From Entonaema liquescens (Eukaryota; Ascomycota; Sordariomycetes; Xylariales; Xylariaceae): a DNA stretch of 64,000 nt. The translations under genes and the position numbers were made by a program. This document shows, piece after piece, positions 23,621 through 34,711 of this stretch (position 1 is its first letter; every line of letters begins with the position of its first letter). The notes under the pieces are model-generated. The model was not told the DNA's origin and did no database searches. It saw only the letters and a program-made list of their open reading frames with translations. Where the stretch lies: NCBI GenBank assembly GCA_902805475.1, contig CADCSX010000003.1:3224001-3288000 (forward strand). The letters are read 5' to 3'.

Positions 23621-25171
23621 CTACGACTCTACATAACGAAGGCCCCATTCCTCTTTATTCTCAGCAATTCGCCGCTCAGCCACTTCCGCCTCAGCATAGA
23701 GTCCCAAGTCCTCGAGCAAGTCAACGCAGTCGTACGCGCCCTCTTCCAGCTCCGCCCTCTCGCAGTTTGTCAGGACGCGAGCGAACTCGAAGGGGGGCGA
23801 TCGAATCGCGAACTTGACCAGGCCCACGCAGATCTTCGCCCAGGTGACTACCCAGGAGCTAAGATTGCCCTCGGCTCCCCTGAACTCGATCGTCCGGCCG
23901 TGCTCGGGGTGGTCGAATGCATCGCACGCATAGTGCTGGAAATTCACCCGGGCGCCTCCGCGTGGAAACATCAGGTAGGCTATCGCACAGCTGCTCGCGC
24001 TTTCGTAGATTGCCTGAACGGCTGGGAATACGCCTGGATCGGGGGCTCGAAACGATCTGTCGCCGTCGTACTCAAGGCCATGGCCGCCAAATATAGTTAA
24101 TTCCCTATCAAGCCTTTCGAGTTGCTTAACGGTATAGCGCGGCGTTATAATTCTTGGGATGCCTCGTGTGCGGACAGGCTTGGAGGGCCGACTAAATGGG
24201 TCAACCGCCACACTTATATTGCCCGCCTCTTTGGCCTTGTCCTCTTCTGTCTGTGGAGTCTTTTCGGCTTTCTCATTTCCTGTCGCTGGTCCAGTGGGTT
24301 GCGTAAAACCTTCCGGTTGGAAGGGTTCAAAGCCATTCTTCCGAAGTTTATCAAAAGTATCCATTAACTTCTCGTCTCGATGATCCTCCCTCCAAGACAC
24401 GGGATGCTCTCCATGTAGGACTTCTGTGGCATAGTACCGCAAGCAATCATCATGCTTTTGTTCATTGTCATGGCTCGGACCTAGACTGGTTTCTTTACCG
24501 GCTAATCTATGCGACAGGTTACTTCGATCCCGTTGTGTTCGGCAGTTGTAGTTTGCTACTCGCCTAGGATGATTGAGAGTATTGAGCAAATGCTCTGTAG
24601 CAAATACTAGGGAAGCAATACGGCGCATAGCCCCAAGAGCAAAGCGCTCGCTACCGTTTCCAACGTGAACGTGGAGCCCGCAGGAAGGATTAACACGGCA
24701 CCTATATGTACTAGTGACAAGTTGCCGACCGTAATTAAGCGCTTCGAAGGCAATAGGGATGTCGAACTCTACTGGAGTCTGAAGTTCGACGCATACCCAC
24801 TCAAACTTTGTAACCCAATCGAACACTGGGTCATCAAGGGGTTCATGGACGCTTACATCCTCCTCTACTCCCCAGTGGTCATATTTCTTAAGCATCGCTT
24901 TTGCAAACTCAGTCTTGTACGCATAGGTTTTGACGTTCGTCGGAAGGCCATTTTTCTCAAGGAGATCCTTGATCTCTTCGTAAACTATTGCATCAGGGTA
25001 GTTATGTGTTACTGTCTTTGGATCAATCCTGAAGACCGGAGGTAACCCTTTGATATCCTTGAGTGGGTCGTCATTGTCCTTGCCCAGCCAAGGCATTACA
25101 AATTCCATCTCCACACCGAAGGTAAGCCGTGATGGCCGTAGCCCGGCGAAGGTAGGGATATCTGCTGACAT
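23621..25171 (-). CDS. Putative amidoligase-family protein
   Basis: A single exon encodes 516 residues. The N-terminal FGVEMEFVMPW, the central CGLHVHVGNG and the late TIEFRGAEGNLSSW are the signature blocks of the putative amidoligase family (COOH-NH2 ligases related to glutamine synthetase and gamma-glutamyl-cysteine ligase folds). The Glu residues of VEMEF and IEFRG and the His pair of HVH would bind metal and ATP. A low-complexity, charged insert (about residues 290-330) separates the blocks. By family knowledge such proteins join a carboxylate to an amine. In fungi the substrates are unknown and the family is common in accessory regions. The start gives a good N-terminal match, with no upstream in-frame alternative needed. 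Confidence 0.83.
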   Translation of the reverse strand: MSADIPTFAGLRPSRLTFGVEMEFVMPWLGKDNDDPLKDIKGLPPVFRIDPKTVTHNYPDAIVYEEIKDLLEKNGLPTNVKTYAYKTEFAKAMLKKYDHWGVEEDVSVHEPLDDPVFDWVTKFEWVCVELQTPVEFDIPIAFEALNYGRQLVTSTYRCRVNPSCGLHVHVGNGSERFALGAMRRIASLVFATEHLLNTLNHPRRVANYNCRTQRDRSNLSHRLAGKETSLGPSHDNEQKHDDCLRYYATEVLHGEHPVSWREDHRDEKLMDTFDKLRKNGFEPFQPEGFTQPTGPATGNEKAEKTPQTEEDKAKEAGNISVAVDPFSRPSKPVRTRGIPRIITPRYTVKQLERLDRELTIFGGHGLEYDGDRSFRAPDPGVFPAVQAIYESASSCAIAYLMFPRGGARVNFQHYACDAFDHPEHGRTIEFRGAEGNLSSWVVTWAKICVGLVKFAIRSPPFEFARVLTNCERAELEEGAYDCVDLLEDLGLYAEAEVAERRIAENKEEWGLRYVES

Positions 25172-25566
25172 TGTGTCTTGACTTGCTTAACAATTTAAAA
25201 AGCGTAATATGACCTTGGCGTTCCGTAAAAATGGTCTACTTTGATATGTTGCTAGAAGTATTCTACTTTAACATCTCTAAACCAAATCTCAGTGGATATC
25301 TCGCCATCTTATAGCACTTAGAATAAGACTGAATGATATTACTATTCGGGAACCTCGATGGTGTCCCAATAAGTAGATTTAGCTACGATCTATTTAAGTT
25401 ATTCGACAATAGCTACCGTGTAGTTTCAATTAGGCAGTACTCTCACATTAAGTGTACCGTACCTATAGGTAGTTCCTACAACTTGTAGTATCCATATGCT
25501 TGAACTATACTTTATAAATGGGTCTCTCGGAACAGAGGAGATTTGTGAGCGAACACCAAAATAGCC
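25172..25566. other. Intergenic, no supported gene
   Basis: About 395 bp between two minus-strand genes. It contains the promoter of the amidoligase-like gene and nothing else recognisable. Confidence 0.5.
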
Positions 25567-27083
25567 CTATGCTGATGCACTTATAGCAGTAGGCATAACA
25601 CCTACGTTCTTAATCTCCTTTATGAGGGTCTCAGCGCTGCTCTGGGCACCCTGCTTTGGTGAATCCTGATGCTCGATATTCCATTCTAGAACTTGTTGGC
25701 AGATCCCTTCTATCGTATTGTGGACAGGTCGGTATCCAATACCGCCTTCATCGACGCTTCGTCCCGCGCCCTCGTTTGATGCTATCAAATGCGTGGAGGC
25801 GCTGAAAATGGCTGGTTGCAATCTTGCTAGCTCACCCTTAGGCCGCGGCACTATCCATCCAAGTACCGGCGTCCGGCTGGCTAGGTCAAACCACTCGACA
25901 ATGTGTGCGATAACTAACATAATAGCAGGCTGCAAGTATACAATCTTTATGGGTGCTGTATTGGATGTGGCTGTGACTCGTAACAACCCGTATACGTCGT
26001 CAAATGTGGGCGGTGGTCCAGCGTCAGTAACAGTAAATGCACGACCAGCACATTTTGGCATCGACTTCTCACCGTCCCTTAGGAGCGCTGCCTCAAAATC
26101 CAGATGCGCCAAGGACACGTTTCCGGTGTGAACAAAGTTCTGAACGATATTCCTCGTCCAGCTCGGGAATGTGCCCATCCTTAGACACAGTCCAACAATC
26201 TGGTCGTTGTGACTGCTGCCGTAGATGCCGTTAGCAGGGCGCACGAGCCCCGTGCGGAACCCGGAGTTATTGGCTTCGGAGATAAGGCGCTCGGCAGTGG
26301 CTTTGGCGTACGCGTAGTTGCTGAAGAATTGTGCGTGCGGTCGCAGCGGCCGGTCGAAGTCAGAGTCGTCGAGTACTTGCCAGTAATTCTCAGGCCAGCG
26401 TCGAAATGGGTTTCCCAATATTTCACGGGCATGTAGGCGATGGAGGCGGACGATGTGGACACGAAGACGCTGGCGCCGGCTTCTTTCGACGCATCCAGGA
26501 CGTTCTTCACGCCATCCACATTAACACGCTTTACGCGGTCGTAAGTCTTGAGGGAGCGCTCGGACGCTTGGATGATGGCTGCCGTATGGAAGACAGTGAG
26601 CGGAAGATGAGCAACGCTTTTAGGCCAAGGTTTGTTAAATGCTGCAGACGTCGCTGATGGCGATGTAATGTCAGCTTGTGCAAAGTCGACCAGAGCAGCA
26701 GAACCCGTTTTCATATCAGACCGGACTGGTTTCTGGAAATCGACGATTCGGATGCTCTCCGGGGACTGGCCGCGTGCAAGCAGGTCTAGGACGATCTGAC
26801 CTCCGACCCCGCCGCAACCACCCGTGACAATGTATCGTCGGTTCAGTCGCGGCGGAAGGTGCTTAGCCAAGTCGATTGGTTTGGCCTCGATGCGTTTGTA
26901 TGTATCTTTGACTTCTTGCTCCGTCCAACGGTGCGGGGAGATAGCTAACACTTCTGGCGGTGTCTGCTTCAACGCGCTGTTGAGTTTCCAGACCCAAGCG
27001 ATGCCAATCGCGAGAAGCGTCGCGATCGCGGTATATAGTGCCTGCTTTCCCGAGGCATCCATTTGATCGTCCTTTTTTCTCAC
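25567..27083 (-). pseudogene. 3beta-hydroxysteroid dehydrogenase/isomerase-family gene with a one-base frameshift
   Basis: The N-terminal frame runs from 27083 and encodes a membrane anchor (ALYTAIATLLAIGIAWVW), then the NAD-binding fingerprint VTGGCGGVGG and the strand-4 region STSSASIAYMPVKYW. The protein then continues in a different frame as GNPFRRWPENYW...VLDDSDFDRPLRPH, with the catalytic YxxxK (YAYAK) and the rest of the extended short-chain dehydrogenase fold down to the stop at 25567. The frames join at a GGG run (26414-26416 read as CCC on the + strand). One more G would restore a continuous protein of about 505 residues. No intron fits there. The family includes sterol C-4 decarboxylating dehydrogenases and related ER membrane enzymes. 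Whether this is a real null allele or a homopolymer error in the assembly is undecided. Confidence 0.8.
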
Positions 27084-27828
27084 GATCTTGCCTACATTAA
27101 CTGAGCAGGTGAGAACATTACCCCGCAGAAGGATGAGAGCCTTTAAATATTATTTATTTATTCATGATTCTAAGTCTTGGCGCTAATGAGGGCGGCTGTG
27201 ACCCTTCGCATTAGGTGGTATACGAATACGAAGCCAAAACTGAAGTCTTCAACGTCCAATGAGATTTAGTGTCACGAACTAACAAAATACTATTGTTGAT
27301 ACCCAAAGAGCTACGGAGTTGACTAGCTAAGACTACAAATAAAACGATGCTAGTATACTCCTTTATACTATTTTTTCTGCGTGTTAATTTGTTCTACAGT
27401 AATCCAGGGGTAAGCCGCTTTAGAAGCAAGATCTACGTAGTTCGTACAACCCTCCTTTACAAAGTGTGGAGGATTTTAAAGATCATTCGCTCTACATCTA
27501 GCCGGGTATAACAGCATGAAATATTGAAGTTGCACAAGATGGAACTATTGCAGACGGGCGGGATGTGCTCTACGAATCGCAGTATAAATTAAATATGTGA
27601 AAGACGATATCCTGAGCGGAGCCGGCATGAAGACCGCCAAGGACAATTATTAGTGATCCCCACCCGAAGGAAGAGTGGATGACACGATTTGTAAACGAAT
27701 TTCGGACCTGATGCGGAGAGGACCGACTTGTACCAATCACTGTTACCACGACAGTATGTGGCAATCTTAAAAGAAGAAACGACTCTCATAACGCTTATAT
27801 AACTTAAATAAGGGAGCATATCATATCA
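27084..27828. other. Intergenic, divergent promoters
   Basis: About 745 bp between the 3beta-HSD-like gene (minus) and the LYC1-like gene (plus). No gene is supported. Confidence 0.5.
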
Positions 27829-29014
27829 ATGGCTCAAACTCAGCCAATCACCATCGAAGATGCCCGCGGCACACTTAAGGTGATTTTCTCCGAGGCGACG
27901 GCACCGCAGGACCGAGTCCGGTGCGCCAAACTAGCGTCTACGGCTTTTGGCAAGTCACTTACGGAAGAAGGGTATCTAGTGCGAGAGGACTACTTAGCGG
28001 ACCAGCCACTTGCGCGAGGCACCGGCTGGCGATGGTGGTATCTTACCTTGGCCGATGATTCGGAACAAGTGTCAGCCATGTGCAAGACGATGCACAGGGA
28101 TCTGCTAGTTCGGGACGGTTCCACCACGGACGGGGAAGCGGTTATTCGTACGGAACAGGGCTACTGCATCTGTAGCGTGGTTACCGCCTCATCTTACCGT
28201 GGACGCGGGCTTGCGTCTGTCTTGCTGAAAGCCGTGGCTGAATGGTTAGATGGTCCAGGGAACGCGACAGCTAGTATACTATACTCAGATGTAGGAGAAG
28301 TAGGTTATACTATGCACCATATCGTATTTCAACATGCTGATATGAATTGCTCAGTTCTATGTCAACAAGGGGTGGGACATTCTAGATTCCTTCGAATCTA
28401 TTCTGAGTGTTCCCAAATCCCTTCCCTCTAAGGAGCAAATCCAGTTCCCAGAAACTCGCCTATTCACCGCAGATGAGATCTCACGTCTTTGCGAAAGGGA
28501 CGTAGGAAGCTTAAAGGAAGACTTCCGGAAATATGACCTTCCAAAAGACAGTGTGCTCGTGACTGTGCTGCCTACAGCAGATATGATCAACTGGCTACAA
28601 GTTCGAATAGCATACATGAACAAGCTGACACATGGAAAATCTCCTGAGATAAAGGGCAGCATCTGCGAGAGCGCAGAGTCTTGGCTATACTGGTACACCG
28701 ACCTCCCTCATCGTAAAATCACAATCCTACGCGCCAAGTTACCCCGTAACCAAGACGAAGCCATCTCAACACGCGTGCTCGCTCGGTTGCTACTCGACAC
28801 CATTGAAGAGGCTGCTAAGTGGGATATGCCAGAGATTGATATTTGGAACCCTGGCCCAGAGCTGCACAGCGCAATGAAGCTCCTTGGTTCGGAGCTTGGG
28901 ATCAAGGTAACGAATCAAAAGCGGGAAACCGAGCATATACCATGCCTGAGGTGGCGCGGAGGAGAAAAGAGGGCAATCATTTTTACGCCTAATGAGATGT
29001 ATCCGTGGAGCTAA
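27829..29014 (+). CDS. LYC1-like lysine N-acetyltransferase (GNAT fold)
   Basis: Exons 27829-28299 and 28355-29014 (55-nt intron, GTAGGT donor, CTGAT branch, CTCAG acceptor) give 376 residues. The acetyl-CoA motif A is visible as SSYRGRGLASVLL (about 122-134). The intron joins YSDVGE to FYVNKGWDILDSFES, the motif B region of LYC1 proteins. The C-terminal half carries the LYC1-specific domain (WYTDLPHRKITILRA..., LRWRGGEKRAIIF). The family is named after the Yarrowia enzyme that acetylates lysine on N6 in lysine breakdown; many filamentous fungi have several diverged copies with unknown substrates. The intron removal is clearly required, because reading through changes the frame. Confidence 0.85.
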
Positions 29015-30474
29015 GCGAAATGCTTTATGTTGAGAGATCGCACGAAACTATCAGAGACATTTGAACCTTGGACAATGATAAGCTTTTAGTGAACTATTTT
29101 TAGAAAGAGTAGTACTTGGAAACGTACTATTAAGGGGTATCATAGAACTGGCTACATATGATCAACTATGCCATAGCATTATATATCTCCACACCCACAT
29201 AGCAGCCCATTGTATGACTCTAGTTAAAATTACTGTAGATGCCAGTAACATAATATGGAACCAAATGTCCTAACCTAGGGGGTTAGCTATGACCCCTTAT
29301 GTATAACATGTTGAAGTCCTACATCCCTCCTTTGCCTATGCATAAAGAAAAGCGCAGACTACATATCGATAAAGGGATTGTTTTGGCATCATGTTCCTAG
29401 TAGTTCTACCCTACAGGCTCGACTAAGCCATCTAGTAATAAAGCCTTGACAATGGCATCCGCGGAGAATTTGTGGGGTGATATATTATTCTAATAGTAAT
29501 AGCAACGAAGTGCTTAGAGGTAACTATCAGATCCCCCGTCTCGGCGCTCGGTGGCCTACACGTGGAGATATTCGTATTTAGCTGAGTTGTTGTCTCTAAC
29601 ACGATATACAATCCTAGAAACCTCTTTTATATCACCTGCAACTAAAATTCATTTCTTCAACATAAGATTAATAGGCACATAAAGCGTTCACTTAGATCAT
29701 AGTTCCATAGATTGATACGTAAAGAAGTTTTTTTTATTATATTAACTATTTTATTGTCCGTTAAACAGGTTACATAGGTAGTGGTAAACAATTTGCTGAA
29801 GGAGTGTCGGAAGGTTAGATACCTAAGGTAGATACACGGAGAAGGTAAAGAGCGTAACGTCCACCTATCCACCCGTCTGGCCAGACCGGGAGGATGGGTT
29901 TTCTGAATTACAAGAGTAGGTAGTATCCCGGCTAGATTGCTTTTGAGATTGACTAACCCAATGAAATAACATGTGCTGAAATGAGTGGCTTCCCGCCTCT
30001 TGCCTCCTGCGCAGGATAAGGACTGGACGGGAAATAAGGTAGTGGCGATAAGCTAGGCTTCTTATACCCCGCTTGTCGCCAGAGATATAGTTTCTTGGGC
30101 ATGCTCTATATGGTACAGCCATTATGAAACTTTAGTTCGGGGGTAGTGCCGAATAGCTTCGTGTTTCGTACTAGTAAGAAGCTACGGCGTTGCGATCGAT
30201 ATACAGCGTCCTGTACTTAGATGGTTCTTAACTATTCCCGATATTATAGGGATCAAGGGAGGTGGAGTTTTGTGAAGATAGGATAGGGGTGGGGGTTGTG
30301 ATTAGGTATCGAGGTAATGGCTCAGGTCAATGAGCACTTACGGCTGAAGAGATGCTCCGGACTTCATCCTTTATATGTCGCATATGGCCACTACCCACTG
30401 CTTCCTCGAATTATTCAAGCAGCGGGACACTTTAAGACCTTAAGAGTACTCAGCATTTGCAGTTACCTATATCC
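29015..30474. other. Intergenic, no supported gene
   Basis: About 1.46 kb between the convergent LYC1-like gene (plus) and the acidic unknown gene (minus). Both strands carry only short, composition-neutral open frames. I see no RNA gene, repeat or transposon end. Confidence 0.5.
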
Positions 30475-31890
30475 TTACAATCTTATATAGTCCTCATCAT
30501 CAGGACTCTCGCCAATTTTCTCCGCCTCTAATGCTGCGACTTTCGACTCGAGCTCTCTTTTCGCATTTCTATAGTAGTTAGCTAGCCTCTTGGCATTATC
30601 CCGATCGGCTATAACGTTTTTCATCATTTTAGGGAATGATTTAAAGTCGTTGACGTCGACTTTTTGGTCTTTAGCCAAGATCTTCGCCAAGGGAAACAGG
30701 TCGAAGAGCCGTCGGCGATCCGAAATGATAATCTTCAAAGCCCCCTCCAACGCGGGCAAATCATCCACATCTATTCCCTCCGCCTCTGCCACTAACCAAG
30801 CTAGAGGTAATAGGAAACGTTGAGTTTCGTTCAAAAAGCGTATCTCCTTAGCTTGACTCTTCCAAAGCACCTTGTAGACATCGTCGGGCTTGAGCAAGTC
30901 CTCGGAACTAGCACAGCGTTTAGACGCGAGTTCTTCGTCGCTCGGGCTTGAAATTTTGATTGCCGGGACGGAATACCTGTTGGAATTTGGCTCACGCCTA
31001 CCTTCAAATACGGCTTCTTCAAAGCCGGCATCGTCAAAGATAGAGTCATCAAAACCGGCATCATCCCAGAATTGATCGTCCTCGTCACTTTCATAGTCGT
31101 CCTCGTCATCCCAAATTTCCGGATCGGGGAACTCATAAAGATTCTTGGAGGGGTCAGTGTTCAAGAATATTCGCCCTTTCCGTCGCTCGGCCCTAACATC
31201 GGCTGACAGCGCGGGCCCAGCGTCACTTGCTGGCTGGGGCCCGGAGGTAGTCGATCTCGAGGAAAATTTCGACTGTCGCCTGGATTTAGCAGCGCCTGGG
31301 GCTTCATCCTCGCTATCTTCGGGCGCGGACTTGAACAATATCTCCTTAGGGGGGTATGTCTTCTCCGAATTATCGAGCCAGGCACCAATCGGGTAAGAAC
31401 CTAGTGCATCTTGAGGCTTACCGAGATTTTTCTTTAGAATTCTCGGATTCTTTGAAGGTGGTTTTGCCGCTTCTAGCTCAGGAATTATCCGGAAGTTACT
31501 TGGTGGTGGTGGTAGAGGTCTCTCATTAGATGAACGTTTCTGCCGCAATGGAGCTTGGGGTACTGATATTGCTTGGGGTTCACTTATGCGGAGCCTCTCA
31601 GGGCTCACTGCATTTTTGGATTTATGCTTTCCTAGCCAATGACTGAAAGCCTTCGACACTTTAACATCTTGATTCTTAACTGAATGGTCACGTGGTAGAA
31701 TTCGATCCATCTGTTGTTGCCTTTGCGTCGAATGAGACGCGTTGATACTCCGGCCCCTTCGTTCACTACGTGAGTCATACGCCTGCGTAGACTCTATAGA
31801 GCTTATTAGGTTAGAATGCGATGCGGTAGCCATTGAATAAGTATTACTTGATTCATCACGATATTGAGGCTGGGAGTATCTTGACGCCAT
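30475..31890 (-). CDS. Unknown acidic, mostly disordered protein with C-terminal helical region
   Basis: A single exon encodes 471 residues. Residues 1-100 are Ser/Gln/Arg-rich, followed by a Pro-rich stretch (RPLPPPPSNF). The middle holds a strongly acidic block (IWDDEDDYESDEDDQFWDDAG) with a short internal repeat: DDAGFDDSIF is followed by DDAGFEEAVF. The C-terminal about 130 residues are helical and charged, ending in a likely coiled coil (AKRLANYYRNAKRELESKVAALEAEKI). I recognise no enzyme or binding domain. The regular length, single frame and good codon usage argue that it is real. It is the next gene downstream of the HEI10 homologue on the same strand, about 430 bp away. Confidence 0.7.
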   Translation of the reverse strand: MASRYSQPQYRDESSNTYSMATASHSNLISSIESTQAYDSRSERRGRSINASHSTQRQQQMDRILPRDHSVKNQDVKVSKAFSHWLGKHKSKNAVSPERLRISEPQAISVPQAPLRQKRSSNERPLPPPPSNFRIIPELEAAKPPSKNPRILKKNLGKPQDALGSYPIGAWLDNSEKTYPPKEILFKSAPEDSEDEAPGAAKSRRQSKFSSRSTTSGPQPASDAGPALSADVRAERRKGRIFLNTDPSKNLYEFPDPEIWDDEDDYESDEDDQFWDDAGFDDSIFDDAGFEEAVFEGRREPNSNRYSVPAIKISSPSDEELASKRCASSEDLLKPDDVYKVLWKSQAKEIRFLNETQRFLLPLAWLVAEAEGIDVDDLPALEGALKIIISDRRRLFDLFPLAKILAKDQKVDVNDFKSFPKMMKNVIADRDNAKRLANYYRNAKRELESKVAALEAEKIGESPDDEDYIRL

Positions 31891-32321
31891 TGTTTTAGAT
31901 TTATGTAAGAAAGTTGGAGGTAGGTGTGCAATTCGAGATGTGGTGAGAGAGAATAGGATTTTGGGAGTAGATATCGATCTATTTTGTAGAGAATTTCCTT
32001 TGAATAGCTCAGAGGGGGCAGAAAGTGATCACTAAACATGGGATAATGGGACATACCTTAAGAACTATATATTAAGATAAACAATGTATTGTGATATAAC
32101 TACATCCTTGTTCTATGCTACTATCTGGTTCGGAAGGATAACAGACTTTCACAAAAAGGAACAAAGATATATCTTTGTATTACTCTACGTACAATGAATT
32201 GTTCAGTCTCCCAGCGGTCACGTCACCCTGGGTTTATTCTTTAGACTCCCTTTTGAATCAAAACGTAACCTTGTATTGTTTAAAGATATTTCGCATTGTG
32301 TGCCTTATCGGGTTAGATGGC
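31891..32321. other. Short intergenic, no supported gene
   Basis: About 430 bp between two minus-strand genes. It contains the promoter of the acidic unknown gene. Confidence 0.5.
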
Positions 32322-33726
32322 TTAGAGATTTGTGAAGCTGCCTCGCATTCCGGGGAAAGTGGTTTCTGTCTGGTCGCCTGCTTGTCCTCGATGAAACGTT
32401 GAAGGCATCGGTGTACGCCTTTGAGCTACAGCTATAGGTGGGTTAGTTTAGTTAGAACGCAGAATGAAGCTTTAATATCAACGCAATATACCTCGTGGTC
32501 TTGCTAATGACGCAGGAATCCCTGTAGGATTATTACCCCCATCTTGGCTAACTTTCAATCCAGAGCTCAATCCAACGGCAGGGAATCGTGTACCACTTTG
32601 AAGATGGTTTGAAGGCATGCTATTCTGTTGGGCTCGTATGCTCACATTGGCTTGATGGGCTTGAGGAGTCCCTGAAACAAGACCGGGAATGGTCGACAGA
32701 CCAATACCGGTTGTTTCGCCAACGCGTTGGCGATGAGTCGAAGGTGTGATGGGCGCATTTGCTATAGAGTATTAGATACCCCTTCAATTGCTTCTGAAAG
32801 GCTCTTTGCGTTACATTGAACTCCCATAGTCCTTGACCATGAACTGGGGTGATCTGGACGCGTCCCCTGGTGATGATATTGGGCTGGCACTCTTTGCTCG
32901 TGAAGCACTGAGCGATGGTGCGCGTAAGAGTTTCCATGGTCTTGGAAATCGGTAGGGTTTTGACTGCTGTCCTCAAATTGGATTCTGTCTAACGATGTCC
33001 CGTGAAGTGCAGAGTCAACCGCGTCTTCGGCAGCATCTTGCATCTGCCCTAGCATAGCTCTTTGCTTAAGTTTATCGTATAGCTCTTGAACCTGTAGAAG
33101 TTTACGGTTCTTTTCCTTGTATGCTTGTGCTAGTTCATCATTTTTCCTACGCAGGTTATCGTGTTCCAATCCCATCCCTAATAAAAGGAGTCAATACTAG
33201 CGTAGCCGATTAGAGTGCAAGGGCAACGTTCCAGTAAGTTTCCCTTCCAAACGAGAGATTTCTAGATTGGCATCATTGATAACCTTATCGAGATGAACAC
33301 TAAGGTTTGAGTACTTCTCAGTGAGTGCCGCACCGAGCTTCTCATGATAGAAGCTACAAGTTAGGATTAGAAGCAGACTTAAAGTATTAAGGGGTAGGAG
33401 AGTACTCACACTTCTTGGGTGGCTTGGTAGGCCCAGAAACTAAGTGCTCGACTTGCGCACTCGATAATAACATATGGGCTTAGACCGCTGAGAACACTCG
33501 TTTTATAATCTTCGCTGGGGTTGAGATTCGAAATGACAGCGTCATCGGGGTTAGTCAAAGGAGTATTACATGCGGGACATGAGTTACGATGCTCGTGTCT
33601 CTGTGATGTCAGGCCTAGGCGAGCAGCGCAGTCGGTACAAAAGATATGACTGCATGTAGTTACCAATGCTCGATCGCCAAGTTCCTTTCGACATTTAAGG
33701 TTATTACAACGCAGCATGTGTTCCAT
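32322..33726 (-). CDS. hei10: HEI10/CCNB1IP1-like meiotic RING E3 ligase
   Basis: Five exons are proposed: 33726-33410, 33353-33253, 33177-32815, 32761-32492 and 32431-32322, giving 386 residues. The N terminus is a compact RING (MEHMLRCNNLKC..., TTCSHIFCTDCA, SCPACNTPL). A short linker (LNPSEDYKTSVLSGL) and a long coiled coil follow (NANLEIS... DNLRRKNDELAQAYKEKNRKLLQVQELYDKLKQRAMLG). The tail is Ser/Pro-rich (ANAPITPSTHRQRVGE..., TTFPGMRGSFTNL). This layout is that of HEI10, which marks crossover sites on meiotic chromosomes and probably ubiquitinates or SUMOylates partners there. Introns 1, 3 and 4 are canonical with clear branch sites. Intron 2 is odd: the only donor that keeps the frame is GTTTGG at 33252, which removes one heptad (LEGKLTG) that looks conserved. 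The last acceptor is ambiguous by 6 nt. Confidence 0.85.
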
Positions 33727-34377
33727 TGTGAAGCAAGTTGTCGTGCTATTTCGTTTGAGGACCATAGTTTTATCGAAATGTGTTTTTGCTAGGGGAGAAA
33801 GAAAAGAAGAGCAGTTTCGAAAATTTGAAATCAAATTTGAAGTGCATTACAGAGCTGTTTGGTCCTTCCTTTCCTATATAGGTAGGTACGTACCTATCTT
33901 TGCGATTTCTAGGTATGTATCATTGAGTAGCGGAAGTTACGCCAACTGTTCAGAGCTGGAGGGAAGCTGCCGTTACCGTCTGTATGTCTTAAGGAGTATA
34001 AGGAGGAGCTACCCGCCCCCTGATAAGTACCTAACACTCTACGCGAGCCATGATCATAAATCTATATCTTGGTACATGTAGGTAGGTACCTTAGGTACCT
34101 AGGTATTCCAGTCCTATCAAATGCCTATAAACTCAACTAGGCCTATAGGGGCTAGTGAGGATATTGTATATAGCTTCATCCTCTCAACATCTCTATTCTC
34201 TTCGTTTCCCACTCCTATTTTCCCGGCGCACCCACTATTCTCGTTAAGGCTTCTGATGAGGCTTCCGATACTTGCTGCTACGCCTTACCAGACACGTCCG
34301 TGTATCTATATGGCAATGCACGACGACTATAGGTAGTGACAAAGGTCAGCGATATCACCTCCCGAATAAGTCTACCA
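33727..34377. other. Intergenic with TAGGTA-type repeats
   Basis: About 650 bp upstream of the HEI10 homologue. It holds two clusters of the TAGGTA/TACCTA motif (33875-33896, 34078-34106). No gene is supported. Confidence 0.5.
34078..34106. repeat. TAGGTA/TACCTA palindromic simple repeat
   Basis: GTAGGTAGGTACCTTAGGTACCTAGGTA-type sequence, the same motif family as at 21111-21139 and 33875-33896. It is non-coding and has no known role. Confidence 0.6.
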
Positions 34378-34711
34378 TTAATCCAGGAACCAACGATGGA
34401 ACGTCAAATAGACTGCTTTGCAAAGGATATAACAGGTGTTGAGAGCGTTACTTACTATCGATACGGAATCGTTCGAGGCCACACCATATGTCTTTCTCGA
34501 TATTGTGCTTAGCCTGTTCTAGTTCTCCGAAGAAAGAAAGTGCCCGGGAAGACCAGAATATTATAAGAAGGCAAGGCGTTCCATCGTCTTCATCCTCGTC
34601 ATACGCCACTTCTTTTACCAAACTAGAGTTTGCACCAAAACCACGTTTAACATGCTGCTCGACTTTGAGCCTTTGGGCCGTATAAAATACGTTCTTCAGC
34701 GCGAAAGGCAT
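34378..34711 (-). CDS. Small unknown protein, member 1 of a local two-gene family
   Basis: Exons 34711-34456 and 34412-34378 (43-nt intron, GTAAGT donor) give 96 residues. It starts MPFALKNVFYTAQR and carries an acidic patch followed by a hydrophobic strand (DEDEDDGTPCLLIIF) at about residues 38-52. A helical section follows, then FRID|IYLTFHRWFLD at the C terminus. The intron is accepted because the spliced C terminus matches FRID-MTWHRHFFD of the neighbour at 35601-35975. I do not recognise a database family. Compared with the neighbour, this copy stops early, just after the HRWF motif. The 43-nt intron is near the lower limit for fungi. Confidence 0.6.
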
